Shown in pieces: positions 35,914-44,175 of a stretch of 64,000 bases of DNA. A program made the translations under genes and the position numbers. Within the stretch, counting starts at the first letter, position 1. Each line of letters starts with the position of its first letter. Under the pieces are notes generated by a model. The model was not told where the DNA came from. It searched no databases and saw only the letters and a list, made by a program, of their open reading frames with translations. The DNA is from Gleimia sp. 6138-11-ORH1 (GTDB lineage: Bacteria; Actinomycetota; Actinomycetes; Actinomycetales; Actinomycetaceae): contig NZ_JANUXV010000001.1 in assembly GCF_024814355.1 (NCBI RefSeq), positions 434,001 through 498,000 of the forward strand. Reading direction: 5' to 3'.

Positions 35914-37236
35914 ATGAACTTTGCAGATTATCAGGTGATTCGTCCTTTAGCGCAGACTACTCATGGGCCGCTCCTTTTGGTTACTAATCCCAATGGCCTG
36001 CTTCAAGTGATGCGTTTTATTAGCCGTGGTGAATATGCTGATAATGCTGCGCGGATTTCCAAGTTGTCGGAAATTAGTTTTGAGCATTGTGCGAATCTGC
36101 AAGAGATTTTCATGGAAGAAAACCGAGTTGCAATTATTACGGATTATGTTCAGGGACAGTCATTGGCTGAACTGATGCTTATTCCTGGAGCGATTAAACC
36201 TAAGTTCGCTACTTTTATTGTGAAGCGGATTGCAGAAGCCTTGAGTGAACTGCATTCGTGGGACCTTTTCCACGGGGATTTAACGCCTAGCAATATTGTG
36301 ATTACTGCGCAGGGCAAAGTGAAATTAATCGACTTTGCGACTGTGGTGGGAGGGACAGCGGGATATACAATGCCTGGGAGTAAGCCGAGTGCATCGGCTG
36401 ATTTATTTGCTTTAGAGCAGATTTGTAAAGAACTGGGAGTACCTGCACCAGCGTCCACTAAAGCAGAAAAGGATCCAAGTTTATCTGAGGAGGAAAATGG
36501 TTTTGCGCTTGAAGATGCGGTAAATCTAAGCCCGGCAGCACTATGGCGCGCAGAGTTGGCAAGACCGGTTACGCTGGCAGTTTCACCAACGAAATCTTCC
36601 CGAGGGCGCCACGCACAGGTTAAAAGCTTTTCGCAGCGTTTCTCATTTGGAGCTTTTAGTAGGCGAGTTTTATTGGGAATCAGTCTTTTACTAATTGGTG
36701 TGGTTAGTTTTACTTACTGGGTGGCTGGGAATGCGACTGAAAATCAGGCGGTAAAGGAGTTTTCTCCAACGCAGGTAGGTAGCGTTGCGCAGCAGAATCT
36801 AAATTTACAGACTTCTGATCAGGCTACTGGAAGGGAACAGGTAGAGCAGGTAACTTGTATGCAGATTTCTGACGCGGAATCGATTATTCGCTCGCTTTTA
36901 AAACAGCGTAATACTGCGTTGATGGAATTGGACGTGCAGAAATTAGAATCTGTTTATGTCCCAGAGAGTTCGGCTTATTTGGAAGATCAGGCGCTATTTT
37001 CCAGATTGAAAGAAAGGGGGATGGTGGTAAATGGAGTGCGTTCGGAAATTAGGAACTTGCAGGTGGTGGATTGTGCGGATTTAGTTCGCGTACAGTTTGA
37101 GCATCGATTGTTGGAATATGAGTTGTGTACTCGGGATAAGTGCGTGATGGAGACTGCCGGTAAGCCGCGGGTAGAGGAACTTTATCTGCAGGGGCCTCGC
37201 TGGCGGATTGTGAAGATTGCAGTACTCTTTGAATAA
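35914..37236 (+). CDS. Membrane-anchored protein-kinase-like protein (probable pseudokinase)
   Basis: Residues 5-175 look like a Hanks-type kinase, but key positions differ. The Lys of the VAIK strand is missing (LLQVMRF, residues 29-35). The HRD loop is HGDLTPSNIVI (120-130) and DFG is DFA (140-142). Asp122 and Asn127 remain. A basic linker leads to one transmembrane helix (about 251-272) and an extracellular domain of about 165 residues with four cysteines, ending in a beta-rich NTF2-like segment. This layout resembles actinobacterial pseudokinases that scaffold envelope proteins. Catalytic loss is inferred. Confidence 0.75.
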   Translation: MNFADYQVIRPLAQTTHGPLLLVTNPNGLLQVMRFISRGEYADNAARISKLSEISFEHCANLQEIFMEENRVAIITDYVQGQSLAELMLIPGAIKPKFATFIVKRIAEALSELHSWDLFHGDLTPSNIVITAQGKVKLIDFATVVGGTAGYTMPGSKPSASADLFALEQICKELGVPAPASTKAEKDPSLSEEENGFALEDAVNLSPAALWRAELARPVTLAVSPTKSSRGRHAQVKSFSQRFSFGAFSRRVLLGISLLLIGVVSFTYWVAGNATENQAVKEFSPTQVGSVAQQNLNLQTSDQATGREQVEQVTCMQISDAESIIRSLLKQRNTALMELDVQKLESVYVPESSAYLEDQALFSRLKERGMVVNGVRSEIRNLQVVDCADLVRVQFEHRLLEYELCTRDKCVMETAGKPRVEELYLQGPRWRIVKIAVLFE

Positions 37237-37260
37237 TTGCTTGGCTTTAGTTAAGAAAGT

Positions 37261-37357
37261 GTTTTACGAGTTGAGAATCTGTTTTATGAGTTGAGAATCT
37301 GTTTTATGAGTTGAGAATCTGTTTTATGAGTTAAGAATCTGTTTTATGAGTTAAGAA
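37261..37357. repeat. 20-bp tandem repeat array after the pseudokinase gene
   Basis: Five contiguous 20-bp units start at 37261, 37281, 37301, 37321 and 37341, with consensus GTTTTATGAGTTGAGAATCT. Copy 1 has ACGAG, copies 4 and 5 have TTAAG, and copy 5 is degraded at its end. They fill the space between the gene's stop and a strong terminator. The array is AT-rich, without palindromes; its function is unknown. Confidence 0.92.
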
Positions 37358-37401
37358 ATTTTAGGAAGTCTCGGTGCATTTGCACCGAGACTTCCTAAAA
37401 T
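37358..37401. terminator. Bidirectional terminator between the pseudokinase and E2 genes
   Basis: A perfect 21-bp stem (37358-37378 with 37381-37401) with a 2-nt nominal loop is flanked by A/T-runs. It lies between two converging genes. Confidence 0.92.
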
Positions 37402-37432
37402 ATGTGGTTATTTTGAAGTTAAACCTGTGGGT

Positions 37433-39121
37433 TTAGAGGCCCAGTTCACCTTCAAATTCGCCGGCTTCTAGGCGCTTCTTAACGGTCATCAGGTAACGAG
37501 CTGCGTCCGCTCCGTCGATTAGCTGGTGATCGTAAGACAGTGCTAGATAAACCATGGAACGAATACCGATAGTTTCGTTTCCTTCAGCATCCTTAACTAC
37601 CATAGGACGCTTCACAATAGAGCCAACACCCAAAATAGCAACCTCAGGGGTATTCAATACCGGAGTATCGAAGAGAGCCCCTCCGGAGCCGGTGTTAGTG
37701 ATTGTGAAAGTGGATCCGGTTAGTTCAGAGACATCGGCTTTGCCATCGCGGGTGCGCTTTGCTAAGTCGTTAATGGATTTTGCCAGACCGCCCAAGGTGA
37801 GGTCTCCGGCTCCCTTAATTACTGGAACGAAAAGACCCTTTGGAGTATCTACTGCGATACCGATATTTTCATAATCGTAGTAGGTTACTTCGTTACCGTT
37901 AATGGTAGCGTTAATCTTCGGGTGCATCTTCAGAGCTTCAGTTGCTGCCTTTACAAAGAAAGGTAGGAAGGTAAGGTTAGTGCCTTCACGTTCAATGAAG
38001 CTAGCCTTAGCGCGGGCGCGTAATGAAGCTACCTTAGTTACATCTACTTCAACTACAGTGGTTAGCTGAGCTGAGGTCTGTAGAGAAGTCATCATGCGCT
38101 TAGCAATCGTCTGACGCAGACGGCTCATCTTCTCAGTCTTGCCACGTAAGGTGGTATCAACTTCGATAACCGGACCGCTACTTGCTGCTGGAGCAGGGGT
38201 AGCTGCCGGGGCAGCGGAAGCAAGTTTAGCTGCTGCTTCGAGAACATCTTCTTTCCGAATTCGTCCGCCGATTCCGGTTCCGGTGAGGGTATTTAGATCG
38301 ATGCCCTTTTCTTTCGCAAGTTTACGTACCAGTGGAGTTACGTAAACGCCTGCAGCTGGGGGAGGAACTGAAGCAGCTGCAGGTGCAGGAGTAGAAGCTG
38401 CTACCGGAGCTGGAGCTGCGGGAGCTACTGGGGCTGGTGCCGGAGCTGGAGCTGCAGGCGCTACTGGAGCTGCAGGGGCTACTGGGGTTGGGGCTGGAGC
38501 AGGTGCTGCCGGAGCGGCTGCAGGGGCTGGGGCAGAAGCAACTGCAGAAGAAGAAATGATAGCCAGAACCTGACCTACGGAAGCAGTTTCATCTTCCTGA
38601 ACGCGGATTTCAGTTAAGAATCCGGCTGCGGGAGCAGGAACTTCAGAATCAACCTTATCGGTAGAAACTTCCAATAGAGGCTCATCTTCAGCAACTTCGT
38701 CACCTACTGCTTTCAGCCAAGAAGTAACAACTCCCTCAGTGACAGATTCACCTAATGCAGGGAGGACTACTTCAACGCCCTCGGAAGCAACTGGAGTTGC
38801 CGCGGCTGGTTCTACTGCCGGAACAGGCGCAGCAGCAGCGGGAGCTTCAGCTACAGGAGCAGCTGCTGGCTGTCCACCTTCAGAAGCATCACCGATTAAA
38901 CAAAGCCGTCCCCCTACAGCAACAGTTTCATCTTCACCAGCGTAGATTTCTAAAATCACGCCAGATACAGGGGAAGGAACTTCAGAATCAACTTTGTCAG
39001 TAGAAACTTCAACGATCGCTTCGTCAGCTTCAACTACATCACCCACCTGCTTTAACCAAGTGGTGACAACGCCTTCGGTTACAGATTCACCGAGCGCAGG
39101 CATTTCTAATACGTGTGCCAT
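37433..39121 (-). CDS. sucB: 2-oxoacid dehydrogenase E2, dihydrolipoamide acyltransferase
   Basis: Core acyltransferase of the pyruvate and/or 2-oxoglutarate dehydrogenase complex. Two lipoyl domains carry lipoyl-Lys43 and Lys156 (both in [11 protein letters not shown]). They are joined by Ala/Pro-rich linkers, the second about 60 residues long. A peripheral-subunit-binding domain lies at about 260-297 ([15 protein letters not shown]) and the catalytic domain ends in [16 protein letters not shown] (His about 531). In actinobacteria one such E2 often serves pyruvate dehydrogenase, so the sucB name is provisional. E3 lies upstream in the same operon; no E1 gene is present. Confidence 0.9.
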   Translation of the reverse strand: MAHVLEMPALGESVTEGVVTTWLKQVGDVVEADEAIVEVSTDKVDSEVPSPVSGVILEIYAGEDETVAVGGRLCLIGDASEGGQPAAAPVAEAPAAAAPVPAVEPAAATPVASEGVEVVLPALGESVTEGVVTSWLKAVGDEVAEDEPLLEVSTDKVDSEVPAPAAGFLTEIRVQEDETASVGQVLAIISSSAVASAPAPAAAPAAPAPAPTPVAPAAPVAPAAPAPAPAPVAPAAPAPVAASTPAPAAASVPPPAAGVYVTPLVRKLAKEKGIDLNTLTGTGIGGRIRKEDVLEAAAKLASAAPAATPAPAASSGPVIEVDTTLRGKTEKMSRLRQTIAKRMMTSLQTSAQLTTVVEVDVTKVASLRARAKASFIEREGTNLTFLPFFVKAATEALKMHPKINATINGNEVTYYDYENIGIAVDTPKGLFVPVIKGAGDLTLGGLAKSINDLAKRTRDGKADVSELTGSTFTITNTGSGGALFDTPVLNTPEVAILGVGSIVKRPMVVKDAEGNETIGIRSMVYLALSYDHQLIDGADAARYLMTVKKRLEAGEFEGELGL

Positions 39122-39157
39122 TTAAAATGTCTCCTTTAAATTTTGAGGGGGTGTTTA

Positions 39158-40534
39158 TTAGTCGTGTGCGTGAAGCGGTTTGCCAGCTAATGCCAGAGCT
39201 GCTTCACCAATAGATTCATTTTGAGTGGGGTGAGCGTGGATCAAAGCCGCTAAATCAGCTTCATATGCTTCCCAGTTAACAATTAACTGTCCTTCACCAA
39301 CTTGTTCACCCATCCGGGCACCAATCGCGTGGAAACCTACAATCGGCCCATCAATAACAGAAACTAGCTTCACAAAACCAGTTGTATCAAGGATCTGTGA
39401 CTTACCGTTACCAGCCAGGTTAAACTCAACCGACTTAACCTTATCGGCACCATACTTTTCCTTCGCCTGCTTTTCAGTAAGCCCTACCGAAGCAATTTCA
39501 GGTTCACAGAAAGTTACCTTTGGAATCCCAGTTTCATCAACAGGAACCGGCTGCAAGCCAGCGATTTCTTCAGCAACAAAAAGTCCCTGAGCAAAACCAC
39601 GGTGAGCCAACTGCAATCCGGGAACAATATCTCCCACTGCGTAAATGTTACCGACTCCGGTGTGGAGGCGTTCATTTACCAACACAAAACCGCGATCCAT
39701 AGGGATGCCAACTTCTTCGTATCCCATATTGGCAGTTTGTGGACCACGCCCAATAGCAACTAGCAAAACGTCAGCATCGTAGGTTTTGCCATCAGAAGTG
39801 GTCACGTGCACGCCATTATCATCTTGGGTAACTGACTGGAACATCGTCTTAGTTTTGAAATTAATCTTGCGCTTACGGAAAGCACGTTCCAAGTTCTTTG
39901 AAATAGCTTCATCCTCATTAGGAACCAGATTAGGAAGCCCTTCGATGATAGTTACGTCAGTGCCGAAAGAGTTCCAAACCGAAGCGAATTCAACCCCAAT
40001 CACGCCGCCGCCAAGGATAATCGCAGAAGAAGGAACCCATTCCATTTGCAGAGCTTGATCAGAGGTAATTACTCGACCTTCAATAGTAAGCCCTGGAATC
40101 GTCTTTGAATAAGAACCAGAAGCTAAAACAATATGCTTACCACGGTAAGCGCGCCCGTCAACAGTGACAGTATCAGGTGCAGTTAGACGTCCCCAACCTT
40201 GAATGAAATCGATCTTACGGCTCTTAACTAAGCCCTGTAAGCCCTTATAAAGTTTATTGATAACCCCATCGCGGTATTCAGCTACACGGTGCATATCAAT
40301 TCCGTGGAATTCTGAGTTAATCCCAAAGAAAGCAGAATGCTTAACTGTTTCGGTAACTTCAGCTGCGTGCAAGTAAGCCTTCGTGGGAATACAGCCACGG
40401 TGCAAACAAGTGCCCCCCAGCTTATCACCCTCGATCAAGGCTACTTTTAAGCCCAGCTGTGCACCGCGTAAGGCTGCAGCGTAGCCACCGGAACCGGCAC
40501 CAAGAATGACAATGTCGTAAAGTTCTTCACTCAC
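39158..40534 (-). CDS. lpdA: Dihydrolipoyl dehydrogenase (E3)
   Basis: FAD enzyme that reoxidises the lipoyl arms of E2 and passes electrons to NAD+. It has the FAD loop ILGAGSGGYAAALRGAQLG, the redox disulfide GGTCLHRGCIPTK, NAD loop ILGGGVIGVEFASVW, and catalytic His in HAHPTQNESIGEAA. I start it at GTG 40534 (458 residues), because AGAGGAG lies 6 nt upstream and the protein then begins just before the FAD strand. A longer frame from 40579 adds 15 unconserved residues. It is 36 bp upstream of the E2 gene. Confidence 0.95.
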   Translation of the reverse strand: MSEELYDIVILGAGSGGYAAALRGAQLGLKVALIEGDKLGGTCLHRGCIPTKAYLHAAEVTETVKHSAFFGINSEFHGIDMHRVAEYRDGVINKLYKGLQGLVKSRKIDFIQGWGRLTAPDTVTVDGRAYRGKHIVLASGSYSKTIPGLTIEGRVITSDQALQMEWVPSSAIILGGGVIGVEFASVWNSFGTDVTIIEGLPNLVPNEDEAISKNLERAFRKRKINFKTKTMFQSVTQDDNGVHVTTSDGKTYDADVLLVAIGRGPQTANMGYEEVGIPMDRGFVLVNERLHTGVGNIYAVGDIVPGLQLAHRGFAQGLFVAEEIAGLQPVPVDETGIPKVTFCEPEIASVGLTEKQAKEKYGADKVKSVEFNLAGNGKSQILDTTGFVKLVSVIDGPIVGFHAIGARMGEQVGEGQLIVNWEAYEADLAALIHAHPTQNESIGEAALALAGKPLHAHD

Positions 40535-40697
40535 GTGATACTCCTCTGTGCAAAATAATTCGACCGACAATGGTCGCACTTAATCCTATTCTCTCACTTT
40601 TTAACTAAATTTGTCTGCGACAAACCTAAAAAATAACGTGAGAAAATAGCCAAAATGATGAGACAGATAGTTGCAAGGAAAGTTCTTGCAACGCCCT

Positions 40698-40787
40698 CGG
40701 AAAAATATCGGGAAAATATCGGAAAAATAGTTAGAAAAATATCGGAAAAATATCAGAAAATTATCGGAGAAATAATCGGAAAAATAA
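40698..40787. repeat. A-tract array phased at about 11 bp (CGGAAAAATAT repeats)
   Basis: Seven or eight degenerate copies of CGGAAAAATAT run through this stretch. The A4-A5 tracts start near 40701, 40713, 40723, 40735, 40746, 40757 and 40780, so successive tracts are 10-12 bp apart, with one weak copy near 40770. A-tracts in phase with the helix make DNA curve. The region lies between the pepA terminator and the lpdA promoter. An open frame on the minus strand here is only a repeat artefact. Confidence 0.85.
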
Positions 40788-40816
40788 GTGGCGCACGAAA
40801 ACCCGTGCGCCACTTA
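40785..40816 (-). terminator. Terminator after pepA
   Basis: TAAGTGGCGCACG (40785-40797) pairs with CGTGCGCCACTTA (40804-40816), a 13-bp stem with a 6-nt loop. On the minus strand it is followed by T5. It lies 7 bp past the pepA stop. Confidence 0.88.
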
Positions 40817-40823
40817 AAGAAAC

Positions 40824-42290
40824 CTAAACTAAAGTTTCCAACCATTCAACTAAAGTTAAAACACCCATTCCGGTAGCACCCGAAGCATTCGCACCCCAGG
40901 CAGACCCATCATTATAGGCAGGCCCGGCAATATCAACATGCGCCCAAGGCTTATCGGCAACGAACTCTTGAAGGAAAATCCCCGCGGTGAGCATCCCGCC
41001 CCAACGAATTCCCGAGTTCTTCAAATCCGCCACCGGACTGCGTAAAGTTTCGCGCAAGTAGGAAGGCAGGGGAGCGGGCCACATCGCTTCCCCAACCTCA
41101 TTAGCTGAAGCAACTAGCACATCACGAACTTCCTCAGTTCCCATCACGCCAGCAGTACGAACTCCTAAACCAACCATCTGTGCGCCAGTTAAAGTAGCTA
41201 CATCAACAATCGCATCAGTATCAGTTTCGGCAGCTAAAGCCAAAGCATCCGCCATCACTAAACGACCTTCAGCATCAGTATTAGTAGTTTCCACACTTAA
41301 ACCATTACGCATCAGCAAAACGTCAGAAGGACGCTGCGCAGTAGATGAAGGTAAGTTCTCAGCCAGCGCCAAATAAGTAGAAACTCCAACAGAAAGCCCC
41401 AACTTAGCAGCTGCTAAAGTGGCTGCCAAAACAGTTGCTGCGCCAGCCATGTCGCATTTCATCGTCTCCATCGAATCGGAAGGCTTCAAAGAAAGACCAC
41501 CAGAATCAAAAGTGATTCCCTTACCAACAAACGAAATCTGGTTTTCCGCATTTTCAGGAGTGTAGGAAAGTTTCACCAAATAAGGTTTATGGGTGGAGCC
41601 TTGTCCCACAGCCACAATCCCCCCACAGTTTTCGGCTACCAGGCGGTCAAAATCCCAAACTTCCGCCGTAATCCCCAGTTTTTCAGCTTCTTCTTTAGCA
41701 TAGTTAGCGAAAGTTTCTGGGTATAGGTCATTAGGTGCGCGGTTTACTAAATCCATCACCTGAATCATTGATTCAGCTAAAACACTGATTCTTAGCTGGG
41801 CTAAATCTTCATCTAAATCTGCAGGAGCTAAAATAACCAGTTCAGCAAGTGAATTAACTTCACTGTTTCCGTACTTTTTGAACTCGTAGTTACCTAAAAT
41901 CGCACCGACTCCGGCGGCAACTACTTCATCAAAAGTTTGATAGTTCCCAGCTAAAACAACTTTCTTAGCTTTTGCGCCACGCACCCCAATGGCAGCGTAG
42001 TGGCGATGCCGGCCAGTGCCAGCTAATTCAAGTCCGTCATCAAAACTGGTGCTTCTGCGTTTTGCCATTTCAGACAGTTCAGTGCCGATTAAAGCGATCT
42101 GCCGGGCGGCGCTACCACAGGAAGGAAGTAGCGTGCGGGTTCCTGCGGAAGTCTCAACCTTTAGGTCACTAGCAGCTTGTGCAATAGCAGTATCATTTAC
42201 GCCGAAAATTCCAGCTTCGCTAACATAAGCAATTAGCAGGTCGGCAGTAACTTGGGTGGGGTTATCGTAAATAAAAGAAATATTAGTCAT
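40824..42290 (-). CDS. pepA: Leucyl aminopeptidase (M17)
   Basis: Two-zinc cytosolic aminopeptidase that trims peptides. The 488-residue protein has the M17 signature NTDAEGRLVMADAL near residue 338, the metal/active-site segment VGKGITFDSGGLSLKP, CDMAGAATVLA, and DVATLTGAQ. The N-terminal domain is shorter and variable, as usual. It stands alone with its own terminator. Confidence 0.96.
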   Translation of the reverse strand: MTNISFIYDNPTQVTADLLIAYVSEAGIFGVNDTAIAQAASDLKVETSAGTRTLLPSCGSAARQIALIGTELSEMAKRRSTSFDDGLELAGTGRHRHYAAIGVRGAKAKKVVLAGNYQTFDEVVAAGVGAILGNYEFKKYGNSEVNSLAELVILAPADLDEDLAQLRISVLAESMIQVMDLVNRAPNDLYPETFANYAKEEAEKLGITAEVWDFDRLVAENCGGIVAVGQGSTHKPYLVKLSYTPENAENQISFVGKGITFDSGGLSLKPSDSMETMKCDMAGAATVLAATLAAAKLGLSVGVSTYLALAENLPSSTAQRPSDVLLMRNGLSVETTNTDAEGRLVMADALALAAETDTDAIVDVATLTGAQMVGLGVRTAGVMGTEEVRDVLVASANEVGEAMWPAPLPSYLRETLRSPVADLKNSGIRWGGMLTAGIFLQEFVADKPWAHVDIAGPAYNDGSAWGANASGATGMGVLTLVEWLETLV

Positions 42291-42422
42291 GCTTTTAGTG
42301 TAGCGAAACCGGTTAAAATATGCGGAAACGCCTCCACCATAAGCACACTTAGAACTGCAATTATTAACCTAAAGTAGTTGATAACTTTGATTTAGGAGGG
42401 CTAAATGCGGTTGGAAATAGCC

Positions 42423-42884
42423 TTAAACTCCGCCGGGGTAGCCTAACTGCTTCCACGCTTCATAAATCACGATTGAAGCAGAGTTAGTTAGGTTTAGTGA
42501 ACGGCGTTCAGGAAGCATCGGGATCCGCACTTTTTGTGTTAAACGAGGGTGTTCTAAAACCCAGGCAGGTAAGCCAGTGCTTTCTTTTCCAAAGAGTAAA
42601 CCATCTCCATCGGCGTATGTAACGTCAGAGTAAAAGTCAGTGGCACTTCCGGTAAAAGCATAAATATTCCCAGGAACAGCTGCAAAAGCGGACTCTAAAT
42701 TTGGGTGCGTCTGCACATGAGCTAAATCATGATAGTCCAAGCCTGCGCGACGCAGTTTCGAGTCTTCCATGTCGAAACCGAAAGGCTCAACCAGGTGGAG
42801 CATACTTCCCGTGCAGGCGGATAAGCGAATAGCTGCACCGGAGTTTCCAGCAATTTCAGGTTCAAAATAAATAATATGTAGCAC
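42423..42884 (-). CDS. trmL: tRNA (cytidine(34)-2'-O)-methyltransferase TrmL
   Basis: SPOUT methyltransferase for the wobble ribose of tRNA-Leu species. The 153-residue protein has the three SPOUT motifs: PEIAGNSGAAIRL (N-terminus), LLFGKESTGLP (SAM knot), and IPMLPERRSLNLTNSASIV (knot end). Length is standard for the minimal TrmL. It is 16 bp upstream of the PEBP gene in the same direction. Confidence 0.93.
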   Translation of the reverse strand: MLHIIYFEPEIAGNSGAAIRLSACTGSMLHLVEPFGFDMEDSKLRRAGLDYHDLAHVQTHPNLESAFAAVPGNIYAFTGSATDFYSDVTYADGDGLLFGKESTGLPAWVLEHPRLTQKVRIPMLPERRSLNLTNSASIVIYEAWKQLGYPGGV

Positions 42885-42900
42885 GTTGAATAGTTTAGCT

Positions 42901-43440
42901 TTATTTCCCTAATTCTTGGTAAGTGAGCGTGAGGGAAGCCCGCGCAATCGTGTGAAAGAGGGCGTGGAAAGAAGCCGTAGTAATCGTTGTGTCATCCGGT
43001 AAATCCAAACTGTCTACATTCAGCGCATGAACAGTGAAAACGTAGCGGTGGGGGCGGTCTCCTGCGGGGGGAGCTGCCCCAAAGTAACTGGCTTCTCCTG
43101 TGTCATTGGGCAGGTGGAAAGCCGGTCCGTCTAGTTCTAAATCAGAAATTCCCGCGTTTTCAGCCAGTTCTGTTTGGGAGGCGGGTAGATCCAGGATTCC
43201 CCAGTGCCAGTAGCCGGCTGGGGTAGGTGCATCTGGGTCAAAGCAGGTGACAAAGAAAGATTCAGTTTCAGCTGGGAAACCACTCCAGCTAAGTTGTGGT
43301 GAGATGGAGCCTCCGGCGGCTGTTTGTGGGAAAGGGAGAGACTGTCCGTTGCTGCCCGCAGTGGAAGTGAGAGTGAAACTGGGGACAGGTGGGAGTGCCT
43401 CATCTGGGTGGGGGGCAAGGGGGCGCTTAGAGAGATCCAT
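42901..43440 (-). CDS. YbhB/YbcL-type Raf-kinase-inhibitor-like (PEBP) protein
   Basis: A 179-residue phosphatidylethanolamine-binding-protein fold. It has PQLSWSGFPAETESFFVTC, the ligand motif DPDAPTPAGYWHWGI, and GAAPPAGDRPHRYVFTVHAL. Bacterial members have no firmly known role. No signal peptide is visible. The coding strand is A/C-rich, so the plus strand is G/T-rich here. Confidence 0.92.
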   Translation of the reverse strand: MDLSKRPLAPHPDEALPPVPSFTLTSTAGSNGQSLPFPQTAAGGSISPQLSWSGFPAETESFFVTCFDPDAPTPAGYWHWGILDLPASQTELAENAGISDLELDGPAFHLPNDTGEASYFGAAPPAGDRPHRYVFTVHALNVDSLDLPDDTTITTASFHALFHTIARASLTLTYQELGK

Positions 43441-43595
43441 TTTTTCTTCCTTCCTTAGCTTGTGTTCAGTTTAGCTGAAAGGGGGTGCGAATATTGTCAA
43501 ACGAAAATAACTAGCTTTTAGTTTCCGAGGGCGATGGGGGAACTAATAGGTGTAGAAATAAGGAAAAATATTGTGTCACCAGAAAATGCTATTTT

Positions 43596-43611
43596 TGGAA
43601 CAGGTGTTCGA
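43596..43611 (+). promoter_or_regulatory. LexA operator upstream of imuA'-imuB
   Basis: TGGAACAGGTGTTCGA has one mismatch (G for C at position 2) in the left arm and a perfect right arm. It ends 36 bp before the imuA' start, with a TAAGAT possible -10 at 43613-43618 directly adjoining, so repressor would cover the promoter. Confidence 0.83.
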
Positions 43612-43647
43612 TTAAGATATTTCTTGGGGGAGAAATGAGTTACCAAA

Positions 43648-44175
43648 ATGAGAGCATTTTCAACGCAGGAAGTAATAAGTGACCTGGCCACAGAAAGGAA
43701 AGAAGAACGTTTAGCTAAAGCTAGGCTGCAGTTAATTAAAGCTGAAAATAGTTTAGGAGTAGTTACCGCAGAGGCTGTAAATGGTAAAGTCTGGCACTTG
43801 GATAAGCATAGTGAAAACCAGAATCGACTTTTAATTACAACATTAAGTTCCCTGCAGGAAACCTCACCGTGGATAGGCATAGTGGGGGTGCGTGACTTAG
43901 GTTGGGTGGCGGCGGTAGAAGCAGGAATTAATTTAGAGAAACTACTGCTGGTAACTCCGCCCCTGACACAGGTTGCAGATATTCTAGCTGAGTTAGTGGA
44001 TGGATTCGATATTACAGTTTGTGGGCAAATATTCCTTAACCGAGCAGAAAAAACTCGCTTAGCTGCTAAAGTGCGCAAACGGCGAAATATTCTATTAACT
44101 TTAGAACCCTGGGGTGGAATTTCCCGGCAATGGAACCTGCCAGCTGGCCGATACCAGGTAGAAAGGGCCAGCTAA
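43648..44175 (+). CDS. imuA': ImuA'-type mutasome protein
   Basis: Accessory protein of the ImuA'-ImuB-DnaE2 mutasome used for damage-induced mutagenesis in mycobacteria. It is a short (175-residue) RecA-like protein without a Walker A loop. It has a helical, highly charged N-terminus (ATERKEERLAKARLQLI), a core with WIGIVGVRDLGWVAAVEAGI, and a tail of basic and aromatic residues. Identity rests mostly on position before imuB and the LexA site, since this family diverges fast. Its stop overlaps the imuB ATG by one base. A 15-codon frame (43635-43682) overlaps its start out of frame. Confidence 0.8.
   Translation: MRAFSTQEVISDLATERKEERLAKARLQLIKAENSLGVVTAEAVNGKVWHLDKHSENQNRLLITTLSSLQETSPWIGIVGVRDLGWVAAVEAGINLEKLLLVTPPLTQVADILAELVDGFDITVCGQIFLNRAEKTRLAAKVRKRRNILLTLEPWGGISRQWNLPAGRYQVERAS

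Noticed and set aside
40601-40813. Phe/Ser-rich minus-strand open frame
   Set aside because: It is produced by the A-tract repeat read on the other strand, overlaps the pepA terminator, and has no ribosome site.
43518-44078. 186-codon minus-strand frame opposite imuA'
   Set aside because: It is antisense to imuA', has no recognisable motif, and would overlap the LexA site; a shadow frame.
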